Shown here: positions 1 to 6,069 of the stretch, in pieces
Numbering within the stretch: position 1 is the stretch's first letter
Layout of the letters: each line of letters begins with the position of its first letter
NCBI GenBank assembly: GCA_013001365.1
Contig: JABDMQ010000299.1
Span: 1-10,547, forward strand
Direction of reading: 5' to 3'
From: Flavobacteriaceae bacterium
GTDB taxonomy: Bacteria > Bacteroidota > Bacteroidia > Flavobacteriales > Flavobacteriaceae
Length of the DNA: 10,547 nucleotides
Translations under genes and position numbers: made by a program
Notes under the pieces: model-generated
Databases searched by the model: none
What the model saw: only the letters and a program-made list of their open reading frames with translations
What the model was told of the DNA's origin: nothing

Positions 1-425
1 TTATATTCCCTATCAATAGGATTGACAAGTAATTTCTTGATGTCTTCGAAATCCAGGCTTACAGTTTGCTTCTCAGGTTTATGCTCCTCATATTTGGCAA
101 CTGCTTTAGCTAATTCACTCTCATCAATCGGCTTCAGCAAATAATCTATGCTATTGAGCTTGAAGGCCTGCAAGGCATATTCATCATAAGCTGTGGTGAA
201 GATTATTGCTGATTTTATTTCCACATTCTCAAAAATCTCGAATGATAGTCCGTCACTTAATTGGATGTCCAAGAAAATCAAGTCAGGATGCTCGTTATTA
301 TTGAACCATTCAATTGACTCTTCAACTGAATGAAGCATTTCACTTACATTTACATTAAGCGCTTCCAACATTCTGTTCAAACGTCTTGCTGAAGGCTTCT
401 CGTCCTCTATAATGATTACTTTCAT
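1..425 (-). CDS. LytTR-type response regulator, receiver domain only (3' part outside window)
   Basis: The frame reads inward from an ATG at 425-423 and is open to the left edge, giving 141 residues. They form a complete response-regulator receiver domain: acidic pocket E7/D8, phospho-acceptor D53 in the motif FLDIQL, T77/T78 after strand 4, and K98 in LLKP. The wording of the C-terminal half (FTTAYDEYALQAFKLNSIDYLLKP) is characteristic of the LytR/AlgR family, so a LytTR DNA-binding domain is expected beyond the edge but is not visible. The start overlaps the stop of the upstream membrane-protein gene by one base (TAATG). It is the last visible gene of the operon headed by the histidine kinase at 2962, whose His_kinase type normally partners with LytTR regulators. 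It should therefore be phosphorylated at D53 by that kinase. Its target genes are unknown. Confidence 0.93.
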   Translation of the reverse strand, partial: MKVIIIEDEKPSARRLNRMLEALNVNVSEMLHSVEESIEWFNNNEHPDLIFLDIQLSDGLSFEIFENVEIKSAIIFTTAYDEYALQAFKLNSIDYLLKPIDESELAKAVAKYEEHKPEKQTVSLDFEDIKKLLVNPIDREY

Positions 426-907
426 TATTTCAATTTAAGTTTTTTAGCTTGATTATTTATAATTCTAGAACCTATGAATACCGTTACACCTGTAGCTAGC
501 GCAACCATCCACCAAAACTGCTGCATGTTACCAACGAATCGAGTTCCAACTTCGGCCCAAAATGCGCTGTAAAGGCCAACTACGGACCAACTCATGAAAT
601 AGAAATGATAAGGAAACCAATTCTTGGCTCGTCTTAATGTTGGTATCATTCCACCTAGAACAGTTAAAAGGCTAATAATTGCAAAGAAGTGAAAAATGCT
701 AAACCCACCAAAGCTTATTATGAAGAATGAAGTTACATTAAGTAACACCATGCTAACTACATACAAATAACCTACGCGTTTATGAAACTTTGTTCCTTTT
801 TTGTTTAGTATTACAACTGCTCCAGAGATCATTGCTAATATTGCAGTGATTGTATGAATTAGTCCAATTTCACTATTAATAATTTTATCAATGCCTTGGA
901 TGATCAC
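425..907 (-). CDS. DUF2306-like integral membrane protein, non-ATG start
   Basis: About 160 residues, strongly hydrophobic, with five likely membrane helices (roughly residues 14-35, 47-67, 71-91, 100-120 and 132-150 from the GTG start). The charged stretch KKGTKFHKRVGYLY after helix 1 resembles the GxxHRxxGxxY signature of DUF2306 membrane proteins, and I assign that family with moderate confidence. Function is unknown. Four histidines lie near membrane boundaries, but no cofactor can be claimed. There is no ATG in the first part of the frame. I prefer the GTG at 907-905 because it overlaps the upstream stop by one base (TAGTG), like the TAATG junction at the downstream end. A TTG at 916-914 adds three residues and is the alternative. 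Its place between the 2TM proteins and the response regulator suggests a membrane role in the same signalling unit. Confidence 0.8.
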   Translation of the reverse strand: MIIQGIDKIINSEIGLIHTITAILAMISGAVVILNKKGTKFHKRVGYLYVVSMVLLNVTSFFIISFGGFSIFHFFAIISLLTVLGGMIPTLRRAKNWFPYHFYFMSWSVVGLYSAFWAEVGTRFVGNMQQFWWMVALATGVTVFIGSRIINNQAKKLKLK

Positions 908-1269
908 TACTCCCAATTACTTCTGTCCCTGTCCATGAATTCCTTGATCTTGCGTTCTTCCCAGTCCTTGCCAAACATAAACCCTGGTCCAAATACTCCT
1001 AAAAAGTGAAATAATAAACCAATACCCCAGAAAAATGCTGTAGCCCAGGTACCGAAACTAAATAAGGACTGATTAGAATTTACTGTAATCAATATGATGA
1101 TGAATGCATTAACGATAATGTAAACCGCGAGATGCCAATAAAACCCAACAAGTTTTTCCAATTTCTTCTTGGCCCTCATATAAGCTTCTTCTTTTGCGAA
1201 ATCACGCCTGCCAAAATCACGTTTTTCAAAATCTGGTGAATCGTTATATGGTTGAATATCTGTTGCCAT
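907..1269 (-). CDS. Small 2TM-domain membrane protein (copy A)
   Basis: 120 residues with an ATG start at 1269-1267. The N-terminus (residues 1-30) is charged and contains a short duplication, KRDF followed by RRDF. The 2TM domain follows: a basic helix with YMRAKKKLEKLVGFYWH (about 30-46), membrane helix 1 (about 44-63), a short loop, membrane helix 2 containing FFWGIGLLFH (about 74-93), and the amphipathic tail GKDWEERKIKEFM ending in NWE. This is the Bacteroidota 2TM family, whose molecular function is not known. The tail is nearly the same as the tail of the histidine kinase encoded upstream (GSGWEKRKIEEFM..NWE), so the proteins may contact each other or a common partner. That is inference. 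The gene lies 4 bp after copy B and overlaps the start of the DUF2306-like gene. Confidence 0.9.
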   Translation of the reverse strand: MATDIQPYNDSPDFEKRDFGRRDFAKEEAYMRAKKKLEKLVGFYWHLAVYIIVNAFIIILITVNSNQSLFSFGTWATAFFWGIGLLFHFLGVFGPGFMFGKDWEERKIKEFMDRDRSNWE

Positions 1270-1273
1270 GATG

Positions 1274-1603
1274 TTATAATTTATTGTTTTTTCGTTCTTC
1301 TTCTTTCATGAATTGCTTTAGTTTAGCTTCTTCCCAATCTCTTCCCAAGATAATATTTGGTCCAAAGACTGAAAAAGCATGTATGCCTAATACTATTCCC
1401 CAGATCAATGGTGTTGTAGCAGCGCTCCAGTCTAACAATGCGTCGACAAAAGTTTCGCCATTGTTCATATTGCGTATTACCTTGAAAAGTAATAGGAACC
1501 CATTGACCACAATAAAGACAATGCCATGCACATAGAATCTTTTTAATTTCTCTGCTCTATGCTTTGCCATTATATAGGCGACATCTTTTTTGTTGTTATT
1601 CAT
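1274..1603 (-). CDS. Small 2TM-domain membrane protein (copy B)
   Basis: 109 residues with an ATG at 1603-1601, beginning 12 bp after the histidine-kinase stop. The 2TM domain fills almost the whole protein: a basic lead helix (AYIMAKHRAEKLKRFYVH, about 9-26), membrane helix 1 (about 24-42), a polar loop with NMNNGE, membrane helix 2 with LIWGIVLGIHAFSVFGP (about 66-82), and a charged amphipathic tail with GRDWEEAKLKQFM. It is a paralogue of copy A and of the kinase C-terminus, but is less typical: the tail ends NNKL instead of NWE and the loop is longer. Both ends face the same side of the membrane, probably the cytoplasm given the basic residues. It is co-transcribed with the kinase. Function is unknown; a scaffold or modulator of the sensor is an inference from context. 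Confidence 0.9.
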   Translation of the reverse strand: MNNNKKDVAYIMAKHRAEKLKRFYVHGIVFIVVNGFLLLFKVIRNMNNGETFVDALLDWSAATTPLIWGIVLGIHAFSVFGPNIILGRDWEEAKLKQFMKEEERKNNKL

Positions 1604-1615
1604 GATTCTTTATGT

Positions 1616-2962
1616 TTATTCCCAATTCTTACGTTCTTCTTCTTCCATGAATTCTTCGATTTTTCTTTTTTCCCAGCCAGATCCGAACATGCCATCGTTC
1701 ACAAAGACCTTATAGGCATGAAAGCATAATCCGATTCCCCAGAAAAACATAGGGAACCAAAACCACTGGATCGTGAAAGGTGTAAAGTAATACCATATCA
1801 AGTATAGCATAGGGATAACTATAAAATATGATAGAAGGCTCCAATAAAATTCTTTTAATTCTTCTACGCGCTTTCTGGCACGTACATAATTATCGTTCAT
1901 TTCTGATGGTGATTTTCTCATAGGTGACACTTGTTTAGAAAGCAAAGGTATTGCGACTGCAAATCGTTCTGCTTGTTGATTGATCTTAACTATTTTATCT
2001 GTTAATAAATTATATCGTTGTCTTATATTGTCCAGTCCTACACCGCTGCTCTTTTTAACTATTTGCTTTGGTTGCAGGTTATTCTCGACAATCAAGTTAT
2101 CTCCTTCTTCATAAATCCTAATATGCAGTGGTTTCTTACTAGTAACCATATTATGCTTCACTGCATTCTCCAACAACAACTGCAAGGAAAGAGGCACGAC
2201 TTTGCTTTCTGGATTCTTGGCTTGATCAGGAATGCTGAAGACAATACTATCTTCAAAACGCATCTTTAACAGCGACATGTAAGTCCGAGCAAAATCCAAT
2301 TCTTCATCTACGGTAACAAGATCCTTGTTTTTCTGCTCAAGTACATAACGATAAACCTTAGATAATGCTGTTGTAAATTGCTGTGCATTCTTCGGATTTT
2401 CTTCTATTAAGCTCGTTAATACATTCAAGCTATTGAAAAGGAAATGCGGATCCAATTGATTCTTCAAGGCATCGAACTTCGCACTTGCAGTACCAGCGAT
2501 AACTTTCTGCTCCTTGATCTTGTTCTTCTGGTATCTATTATAAAAATAAATGAAATGAAAAATGATAACTATTGTCAAGGTTATCCAAAGCCCAAAACCA
2601 TAATATTTTAAGTCATCGTATGCCAAGAATTCTTCAAAGCTCTTTCCGTAATAAACCACAAAAGTGAATGCTCGCAAGAAGAACAGGCCGATCATAGTTA
2701 ATACTATTGATCCAGATAAGCCAATTACAATGCGCTTAATATTAATGTTCCCTTTATATTCCCATTTAAGTTTTTCCAGATAATCAAAGAAATACTTATT
2801 GCCATAGCCCAAAACGAATGCATAAAGCTGGTAGATGGCAAATTCAAGCAGGAATTCATTAACGTTCTTGAAATCAAAATCATCGTACAGTAAATTTCCT
2901 ATTACAAAGACTATGGCTCCTATTAGGAAGGTGATAATTATATCTCTGGTAGCTCTGCTCAT
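1616..2962 (-). CDS. LytS/YehU-type sensor histidine kinase with C-terminal 2TM domain
   Basis: 448 residues with an ATG at 2962-2960. Four membrane helices occupy about residues 7-26, 35-58, 77-104 and 122-142, with no recognisable extracellular ligand domain. A short linker leads to a His_kinase (PF06580-type) region, with phospho-acceptor H173 in DPHFLFNSLN. The GHKL ATPase domain shows the N box with N266 (LLLENAVKHN) and a G box at 306-316 (SGVGLDNIRQR). The catalytic part ends near residue 343. A linker is then followed, from M355, by a full 2TM domain (about 359-448) with two more membrane helices and the tail GSGWEKRKIEEFM..NWE. The kinase core is thus held between membrane segments at both ends. 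It heads an operon with two free 2TM proteins, a DUF2306-like protein and a LytTR-type regulator, its likely phosphotransfer partner. The signal sensed is unknown. Confidence 0.93.
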   Translation of the reverse strand: MSRATRDIIITFLIGAIVFVIGNLLYDDFDFKNVNEFLLEFAIYQLYAFVLGYGNKYFFDYLEKLKWEYKGNINIKRIVIGLSGSIVLTMIGLFFLRAFTFVVYYGKSFEEFLAYDDLKYYGFGLWITLTIVIIFHFIYFYNRYQKNKIKEQKVIAGTASAKFDALKNQLDPHFLFNSLNVLTSLIEENPKNAQQFTTALSKVYRYVLEQKNKDLVTVDEELDFARTYMSLLKMRFEDSIVFSIPDQAKNPESKVVPLSLQLLLENAVKHNMVTSKKPLHIRIYEEGDNLIVENNLQPKQIVKKSSGVGLDNIRQRYNLLTDKIVKINQQAERFAVAIPLLSKQVSPMRKSPSEMNDNYVRARKRVEELKEFYWSLLSYFIVIPMLYLIWYYFTPFTIQWFWFPMFFWGIGLCFHAYKVFVNDGMFGSGWEKRKIEEFMEEEERKNWE

Positions 2963-3120
2963 CCTGTTTTGATTATTTCTTATAAAGTTATAAAATGCAC
3001 TTAGAAACTTCTAAAGGCTTTCATAATCTCTATACAAATATCAACTTTAAAAATAGAGTTAAGAAAAGATTACTACTGAACTGTGTTATAGGCAGGATGA
3101 ACTGTTAAATATGAGAATGA
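2963..3120. promoter_or_regulatory. Intergenic region expected to hold the kinase-operon promoter
   Basis: This 158-bp AT-rich gap lies between the TonB gene stop and the kinase start, both on the minus strand. It should contain the end of the TonB transcript and the promoter of the kinase operon. I found no convincing hairpin terminator. On the minus strand the string GATATTTG resembles the Bacteroidota -7 box (TAnnTTTG), but I could not place a matching -33 TTTG at the usual distance, so no exact promoter is claimed. A CAGTTCA motif occurs twice on the minus strand here; its meaning is unknown. Confidence 0.3.
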
Positions 3121-3849
3121 TTAGGTTATGATCTTAAATATAACTGGTATGCTATAAGGTACGTTAACCGCTCTACCCCTTTGCCTTCCTGGTGTCATCT
3201 GCGGAAGAAGTTCAAAGATACGCGAAGCTTCTTTCTCCAGTATTTTATCAGGGCCTCTTGTCCTGATCTTGGTGACAAATCCTTTTTTATCTACTGTAAA
3301 TACAACAAACACCTTTCCTTGCATACCTAATTCCTGAGCAGTTTTTGGATATGTAAAATTCTTATTAATATGCTCTTGTATCTTGGTCTGGAAGCATTTC
3401 TTTAACTGCACATTATCACCTTTACATCCAGGGTATATTGGGACACTTTCTACAACAGAAAATGGAACATCAATATCTTCATCGACTTCTTCTACATCAA
3501 CATCATCCACATCCACAATTTCTTCTTCTATCGCCTCCTCTTGATTGGTCTCAGTACTTTCAATTACTGATTCTTCAATATCCTCAATGTCTTCAACAAT
3601 CGTAATGACCTCAGGTGATGCAGCAGGTGGAGGTGGTGGAGGTGGTGGTGCTGTAAGATTGGTAATTGGAATATCATCTTCTAAATCTTGCGACATGTCG
3701 ATGGCTTCATATGCCATTTCTGCCTTATCATAGGTCTTGTGCTCCATTGATTTCCAAGTAATGAAAAGCATTAGGCATAACCCTAAAGAGAAATAAAGTG
3801 AGCTGTCACGTCCGACATCTAGTTGGGGATCCTTCTTATTACGACTCAT
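3121..3849 (-). CDS. TonB-type energy transducer
   Basis: 242 residues with an ATG at 3849-3847. A short basic N-terminus is followed by one membrane helix (about 18-32), a linker with eight consecutive prolines (68-75), and a very acidic stretch (85-127; 23 of 43 residues are D or E). Next comes the flavobacterial pre-domain with VPIYPGC (C142) and LKKCF (C152), then a TonB C-terminal domain from about 158, including FTYPKTAQELGMQGKV and the closing VPYSIPVIFK. TonB couples the inner-membrane proton-motive force, through ExbB/ExbD, to outer-membrane receptors; no exbB or exbD lies in this window. C142 and C152 could form a periplasmic disulfide (inference). It is transcribed in the same direction as the kinase operon but separated from it by 158 bp, so a separate unit is likely. 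The TonB-dependent receptor at 6070-8220 is a possible but unproven client. Confidence 0.93.
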   Translation of the reverse strand: MSRNKKDPQLDVGRDSSLYFSLGLCLMLFITWKSMEHKTYDKAEMAYEAIDMSQDLEDDIPITNLTAPPPPPPPPAASPEVITIVEDIEDIEESVIESTETNQEEAIEEEIVDVDDVDVEEVDEDIDVPFSVVESVPIYPGCKGDNVQLKKCFQTKIQEHINKNFTYPKTAQELGMQGKVFVVFTVDKKGFVTKIRTRGPDKILEKEASRIFELLPQMTPGRQRGRAVNVPYSIPVIFKIIT

Positions 3850-3933
3850 AATTTTAAGTTTATATACCGAAAGGTAAATTTTATATAAACTTTATTTTAT
3901 GATATAAATCAGGTTTCAAACCCTTGAAAACAA

Positions 3934-3955
3934 AATGGAGCCATAGGGCTCCATT
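3934..3955 (-). terminator. Rho-independent terminator of the TPR-like gene
   Basis: A perfect 9-bp inverted repeat, AATGGAGCC / GGCTCCATT, closes a 4-base loop. On the minus strand it is followed by TTGTTTTC, a short U-rich tract. It sits 23 bp downstream of the stop codon of the secreted TPR-like gene and upstream of the TonB gene, so it should separate those two transcripts. It is the most GC-rich hairpin in the local AT-rich sequence. Confidence 0.8.
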
Positions 3956-3978
3956 CTTATATGTATTTGACAATTAGG

Positions 3979-4599
3979 TTATTGGCAATCTTCAACAATC
4001 TCTTTAGCCCTATCCAAACCCCAATTAGGGTGAAATTCGCTCTCAGGTTTAAAGGATTCAAAAAGTTCAATTGAGCGTTGAACATCTTTGCAAAAAGGAG
4101 CCATGTCCTGACCGAAGAACCTAGCAGCACCCATATCCCATTCGGCTTTATTAAGTATAACCCGTGGATTATTAGGTGCAATCTGGATTGCCTTTGAGTA
4201 GATTTCAACTACCTTTCCGGATAGGGTCATGCCATATGTCGCCCCATCATATGCCACCCAAGCCGTATGAAGTAATGCTTGCATCACCATGATCTCTGGG
4301 TTATCCTGCGAAATCGAAGTTGCGAAATCTATTAACTCCTGGGCCTTGTCTAGTTGTGCTGATAGCTTGTCCGCGTCTTTTTCCCCGAAGCTTTTCACAA
4401 TATTTATTTGTGCTGCCCAATAAGAAGGCAACCAATTATCTTGTTCTGCTCCTGCAATTCGTTCGAAAAGATTAGCTGCTTCAGTAGGTTTGTTATCAGA
4501 CCAAAGCTCAAAAGCCTTTTGCATGCCTTTTTCGTAGTTGTTTTGTGCCGATGCGATAAAAGATACAAGTATAGCGGAGATAATCAATAATTGTTTCAT
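3979..4599 (-). CDS. Secreted TPR-like protein of unknown function
   Basis: 206 residues when started at the ATG at 4599-4597. This start is preferred over the in-frame ATG at 4638 because it places a clean signal peptide at the N-terminus (KQLLIISAILVSFIASAQ, cleavage probably near residues 18-19). The mature protein is all-helical in appearance. Helix pairs with TPR-like spacing are visible around residues 22-50 (AFELWSDNKPTEAANLFERIAG) and 127-160 (VVEIYSKAIQIAPNNPRVILNKAEWDMG). The protein contains many tryptophans and two cysteines (C170, C205). TPR repeats normally mediate protein-protein contact, and the predicted location is the periplasm. I recognise the general type, a short conserved Bacteroidota TPR protein, but no specific function. 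A terminator follows at 3934-3955, so it is probably transcribed alone. It diverges from the DinB-like gene. Confidence 0.85.
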   Translation of the reverse strand: MKQLLIISAILVSFIASAQNNYEKGMQKAFELWSDNKPTEAANLFERIAGAEQDNWLPSYWAAQINIVKSFGEKDADKLSAQLDKAQELIDFATSISQDNPEIMVMQALLHTAWVAYDGATYGMTLSGKVVEIYSKAIQIAPNNPRVILNKAEWDMGAARFFGQDMAPFCKDVQRSIELFESFKPESEFHPNWGLDRAKEIVEDCQ

Positions 4600-4742
4600 G
4601 ACTGTTCGATTTATAATTGAATACGCATCAAATGTCATACATCAACTTCATAATGAATAAACACATAGACTGAAATGTGAATTTTTATGGATGAATCGTA
4701 AAATAGTTTGACATTCTTGCCTAAATACCCGAAATTAGGTCT
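4600..4742. promoter_or_regulatory. Divergent promoter region between TPR-like and DinB-like genes
   Basis: This 143-bp gap lies between two divergently transcribed genes, so it should contain promoters for both. On the minus strand GACATTTG (complement of 4629-4636) matches the Bacteroidota -7 box TAnnTTTG at five of its six fixed positions and lies 29 bp before the TPR-like start. On the plus strand ATAGTTTG ends at 4710. Neither has a clear -33 TTG at standard spacing. A weak 5-bp inverted repeat, CCTAA / TTAGG (4720-4739), ends just before the DinB-like ATG and could lie in its leader. Confidence 0.3.
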
Positions 4743-5213
4743 ATGGAAAACGCACAACAACTAGCCTCCAGAGTCCGTGAAGTGCTTCTTGATGGGACCT
4801 GGATTGCCAACACGAATTATAAGGACCAAATATTCCATGTGAGTTTCGAAGAAGCCGCGCACAAGGTAGCTTCACTCAATACGATTGCCCTACTTACCTT
4901 TCATATCAATTATTATGTTGCTGGTGTCTTGAATGTATTTGAAAACGGCATATTGGACATACGAGATAAATACAGTTTTGATATGCCTCCATTAAATAAT
5001 TCGGAGGATTGGGACAAACTAAGAAACACTTTAATATCAAACTCCAAAAAACTTGCAATTCATATTGAGGCGATGACCGAAGCACAGTTGAACGCCAATT
5101 TTGTTGACCAGAAATATGGCAATTACCGTCGCAATATCGAAGGACTTATTGAGCACAGTTACTACCATTTAGGACAGATATCACTAATTAAGAAATTGAT
5201 TCGAGACAAATAA
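4743..5213 (+). CDS. DinB-like four-helix-bundle protein
   Basis: 156 residues with an ATG at 4743. The sequence has the layout of the DinB/YfiT superfamily: a mostly helical protein with three histidines where the family carries its metal triad. H54 is in LTFHINYY, and H138 and H142 are in IEHSYYHLGQI near the C-terminus. The GLIEHSYYHLGQI motif is the most diagnostic. Members are small metal-binding proteins, some acting as thiol transferases (bacillithiol- or mycothiol-dependent in other phyla); the reaction of this one cannot be told from sequence. It is cytoplasmic, with no signal peptide. The DUF1080 lipoprotein gene starts 44 bp downstream on the same strand and may be co-transcribed, though no functional link is obvious. 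Confidence 0.85.
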   Translation: MENAQQLASRVREVLLDGTWIANTNYKDQIFHVSFEEAAHKVASLNTIALLTFHINYYVAGVLNVFENGILDIRDKYSFDMPPLNNSEDWDKLRNTLISNSKKLAIHIEAMTEAQLNANFVDQKYGNYRRNIEGLIEHSYYHLGQISLIKKLIRDK

Positions 5214-5257
5214 TAGCATCGAAGCCTTATATAAAAACTTACAACCATAATATTTAA

Positions 5258-5992
5258 ATGATAATCAAATTCCTTAAAAATCGAATTGTTCTTTTTTGTT
5301 CAATTGTATTATTTGTTTCCTGCGGAAAACCAAATGAGATTAGGCTATTTAATGGTGAATCACTTGAAGGATGGGAAGGCTCAAATAGCATTTTTAGGGT
5401 TGAAAACGAAGCCATAATAGGGGGCAATCTAGAAAAACCAATTGATAAAAGCTACTATCTATGCACCAAAAAGGACTATGGGAATTTCGAATTGAAATTG
5501 TCGGCAAAATTTATAACTAATGACCTTAAAATAAATGGAGGAATAAGTTTTCGGGCAAAACGTGTACCCAATTCAAATGAAGTAATGGGCTATCAAGCGG
5601 ATATAGGATATATCCATGCCAGTGCAATAGCTCTTTTTTCTGATTTCACTCCGAAGGACACAATAGGTCTTTATCTGCTTTGGGGAAGCTTGGTAGATGA
5701 GAGCAGACCCGATACCTCTCGATACCCAAAACCAGATATCTTTCCCGTAATAATTTATGAAGTTGCCGAGAAAGAACTCATTGAAGAAGTTGTTGACCCA
5801 AATGGTTGGAATGAAATCATTATCGAGGCCAACTGCCCAGAAATAGAAATAAAGATTAATGGAGTTTCAACGGCTAGATACACTGAAAAAGGCGATGTAC
5901 CAACTAGTGGATGTATTTGTTTGCAGACACACGCTGGAGAACCTTATGAGATCTGGTATAAGAACATCGTACTCAAGAAATTAGAATATTAA
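5258..5992 (+). CDS. DUF1080 (3-keto-disaccharide hydrolase-like, LamG fold) lipoprotein
   Basis: 244 residues with an ATG at 5258. A lipoprotein signal (basic start, hydrophobic core, lipobox FVSC with C22 followed by G) predicts lipid anchoring, probably at the outer membrane. The mature part is one DUF1080 domain: the opening motif LFNGESLEGWE (30-40), core strands with GGISFRAKR (94-102) and MGYQADIG (110-117), a QTHAG segment with H225, and the closing EIWYKNIVLKKL (231-242). The family has a concanavalin/LamG-like fold and includes 3-keto-disaccharide hydrolases, so a role on sugar substrates at the cell surface is plausible but unproven. A stretch at about 125-180, rich in acidic residues and proline, lies between the core motifs and may be an insertion. 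The gene converges on the TonB-dependent receptor gene, with 77 bp between their stop codons. Confidence 0.88.
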   Translation: MIIKFLKNRIVLFCSIVLFVSCGKPNEIRLFNGESLEGWEGSNSIFRVENEAIIGGNLEKPIDKSYYLCTKKDYGNFELKLSAKFITNDLKINGGISFRAKRVPNSNEVMGYQADIGYIHASAIALFSDFTPKDTIGLYLLWGSLVDESRPDTSRYPKPDIFPVIIYEVAEKELIEEVVDPNGWNEIIIEANCPEIEIKINGVSTARYTEKGDVPTSGCICLQTHAGEPYEIWYKNIVLKKLEY

Positions 5993-6027
5993 TTTTAGCT
6001 GATAACCAAGTAAATAATGCTACTTCG

Positions 6028-6058
6028 AAATCCTTGAATCAAATTATTTAGAGGATTT
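6028..6058. terminator. Possible weak bidirectional terminator between convergent genes
   Basis: An inverted repeat AAATCCT / AGGATTT (7 bp) encloses a 17-base loop in the 77-bp gap between the convergent DUF1080 and receptor genes. Its A-rich left arm and T-rich right arm would suit termination in either direction. However, the loop is long and there is no clear T tract outside the stem, so this is tentative. Confidence 0.25.
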
Positions 6059-6069
6059 AGATCTGGATC

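Noticed and set aside
1284..2269. Plus-strand open frames at 1284-1535 and 2018-2269
   Set aside because: Both are antisense to the 2TM protein and the histidine kinase, whose motifs are clear. They are shadows of those genes.
3626..3649. Triplet-rich repeat GGTGGAGGTGGT as a possible phase-variable tract
   Set aside because: It encodes the octaproline of TonB on the other strand. The units are in multiples of three, so slippage would change length and not frame.
3957..4208. Overlapping minus-strand frame inside the TPR-like gene
   Set aside because: It overlaps the signal-peptide-bearing TPR-like gene in another frame and shows no family resemblance.
4600..4638. N-terminal extension of the TPR-like protein to an ATG at 4638
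   Set aside because: The 13 extra residues (MTFDAYSIINRTV) would precede and mask a good signal peptide that begins exactly at the ATG at 4599.
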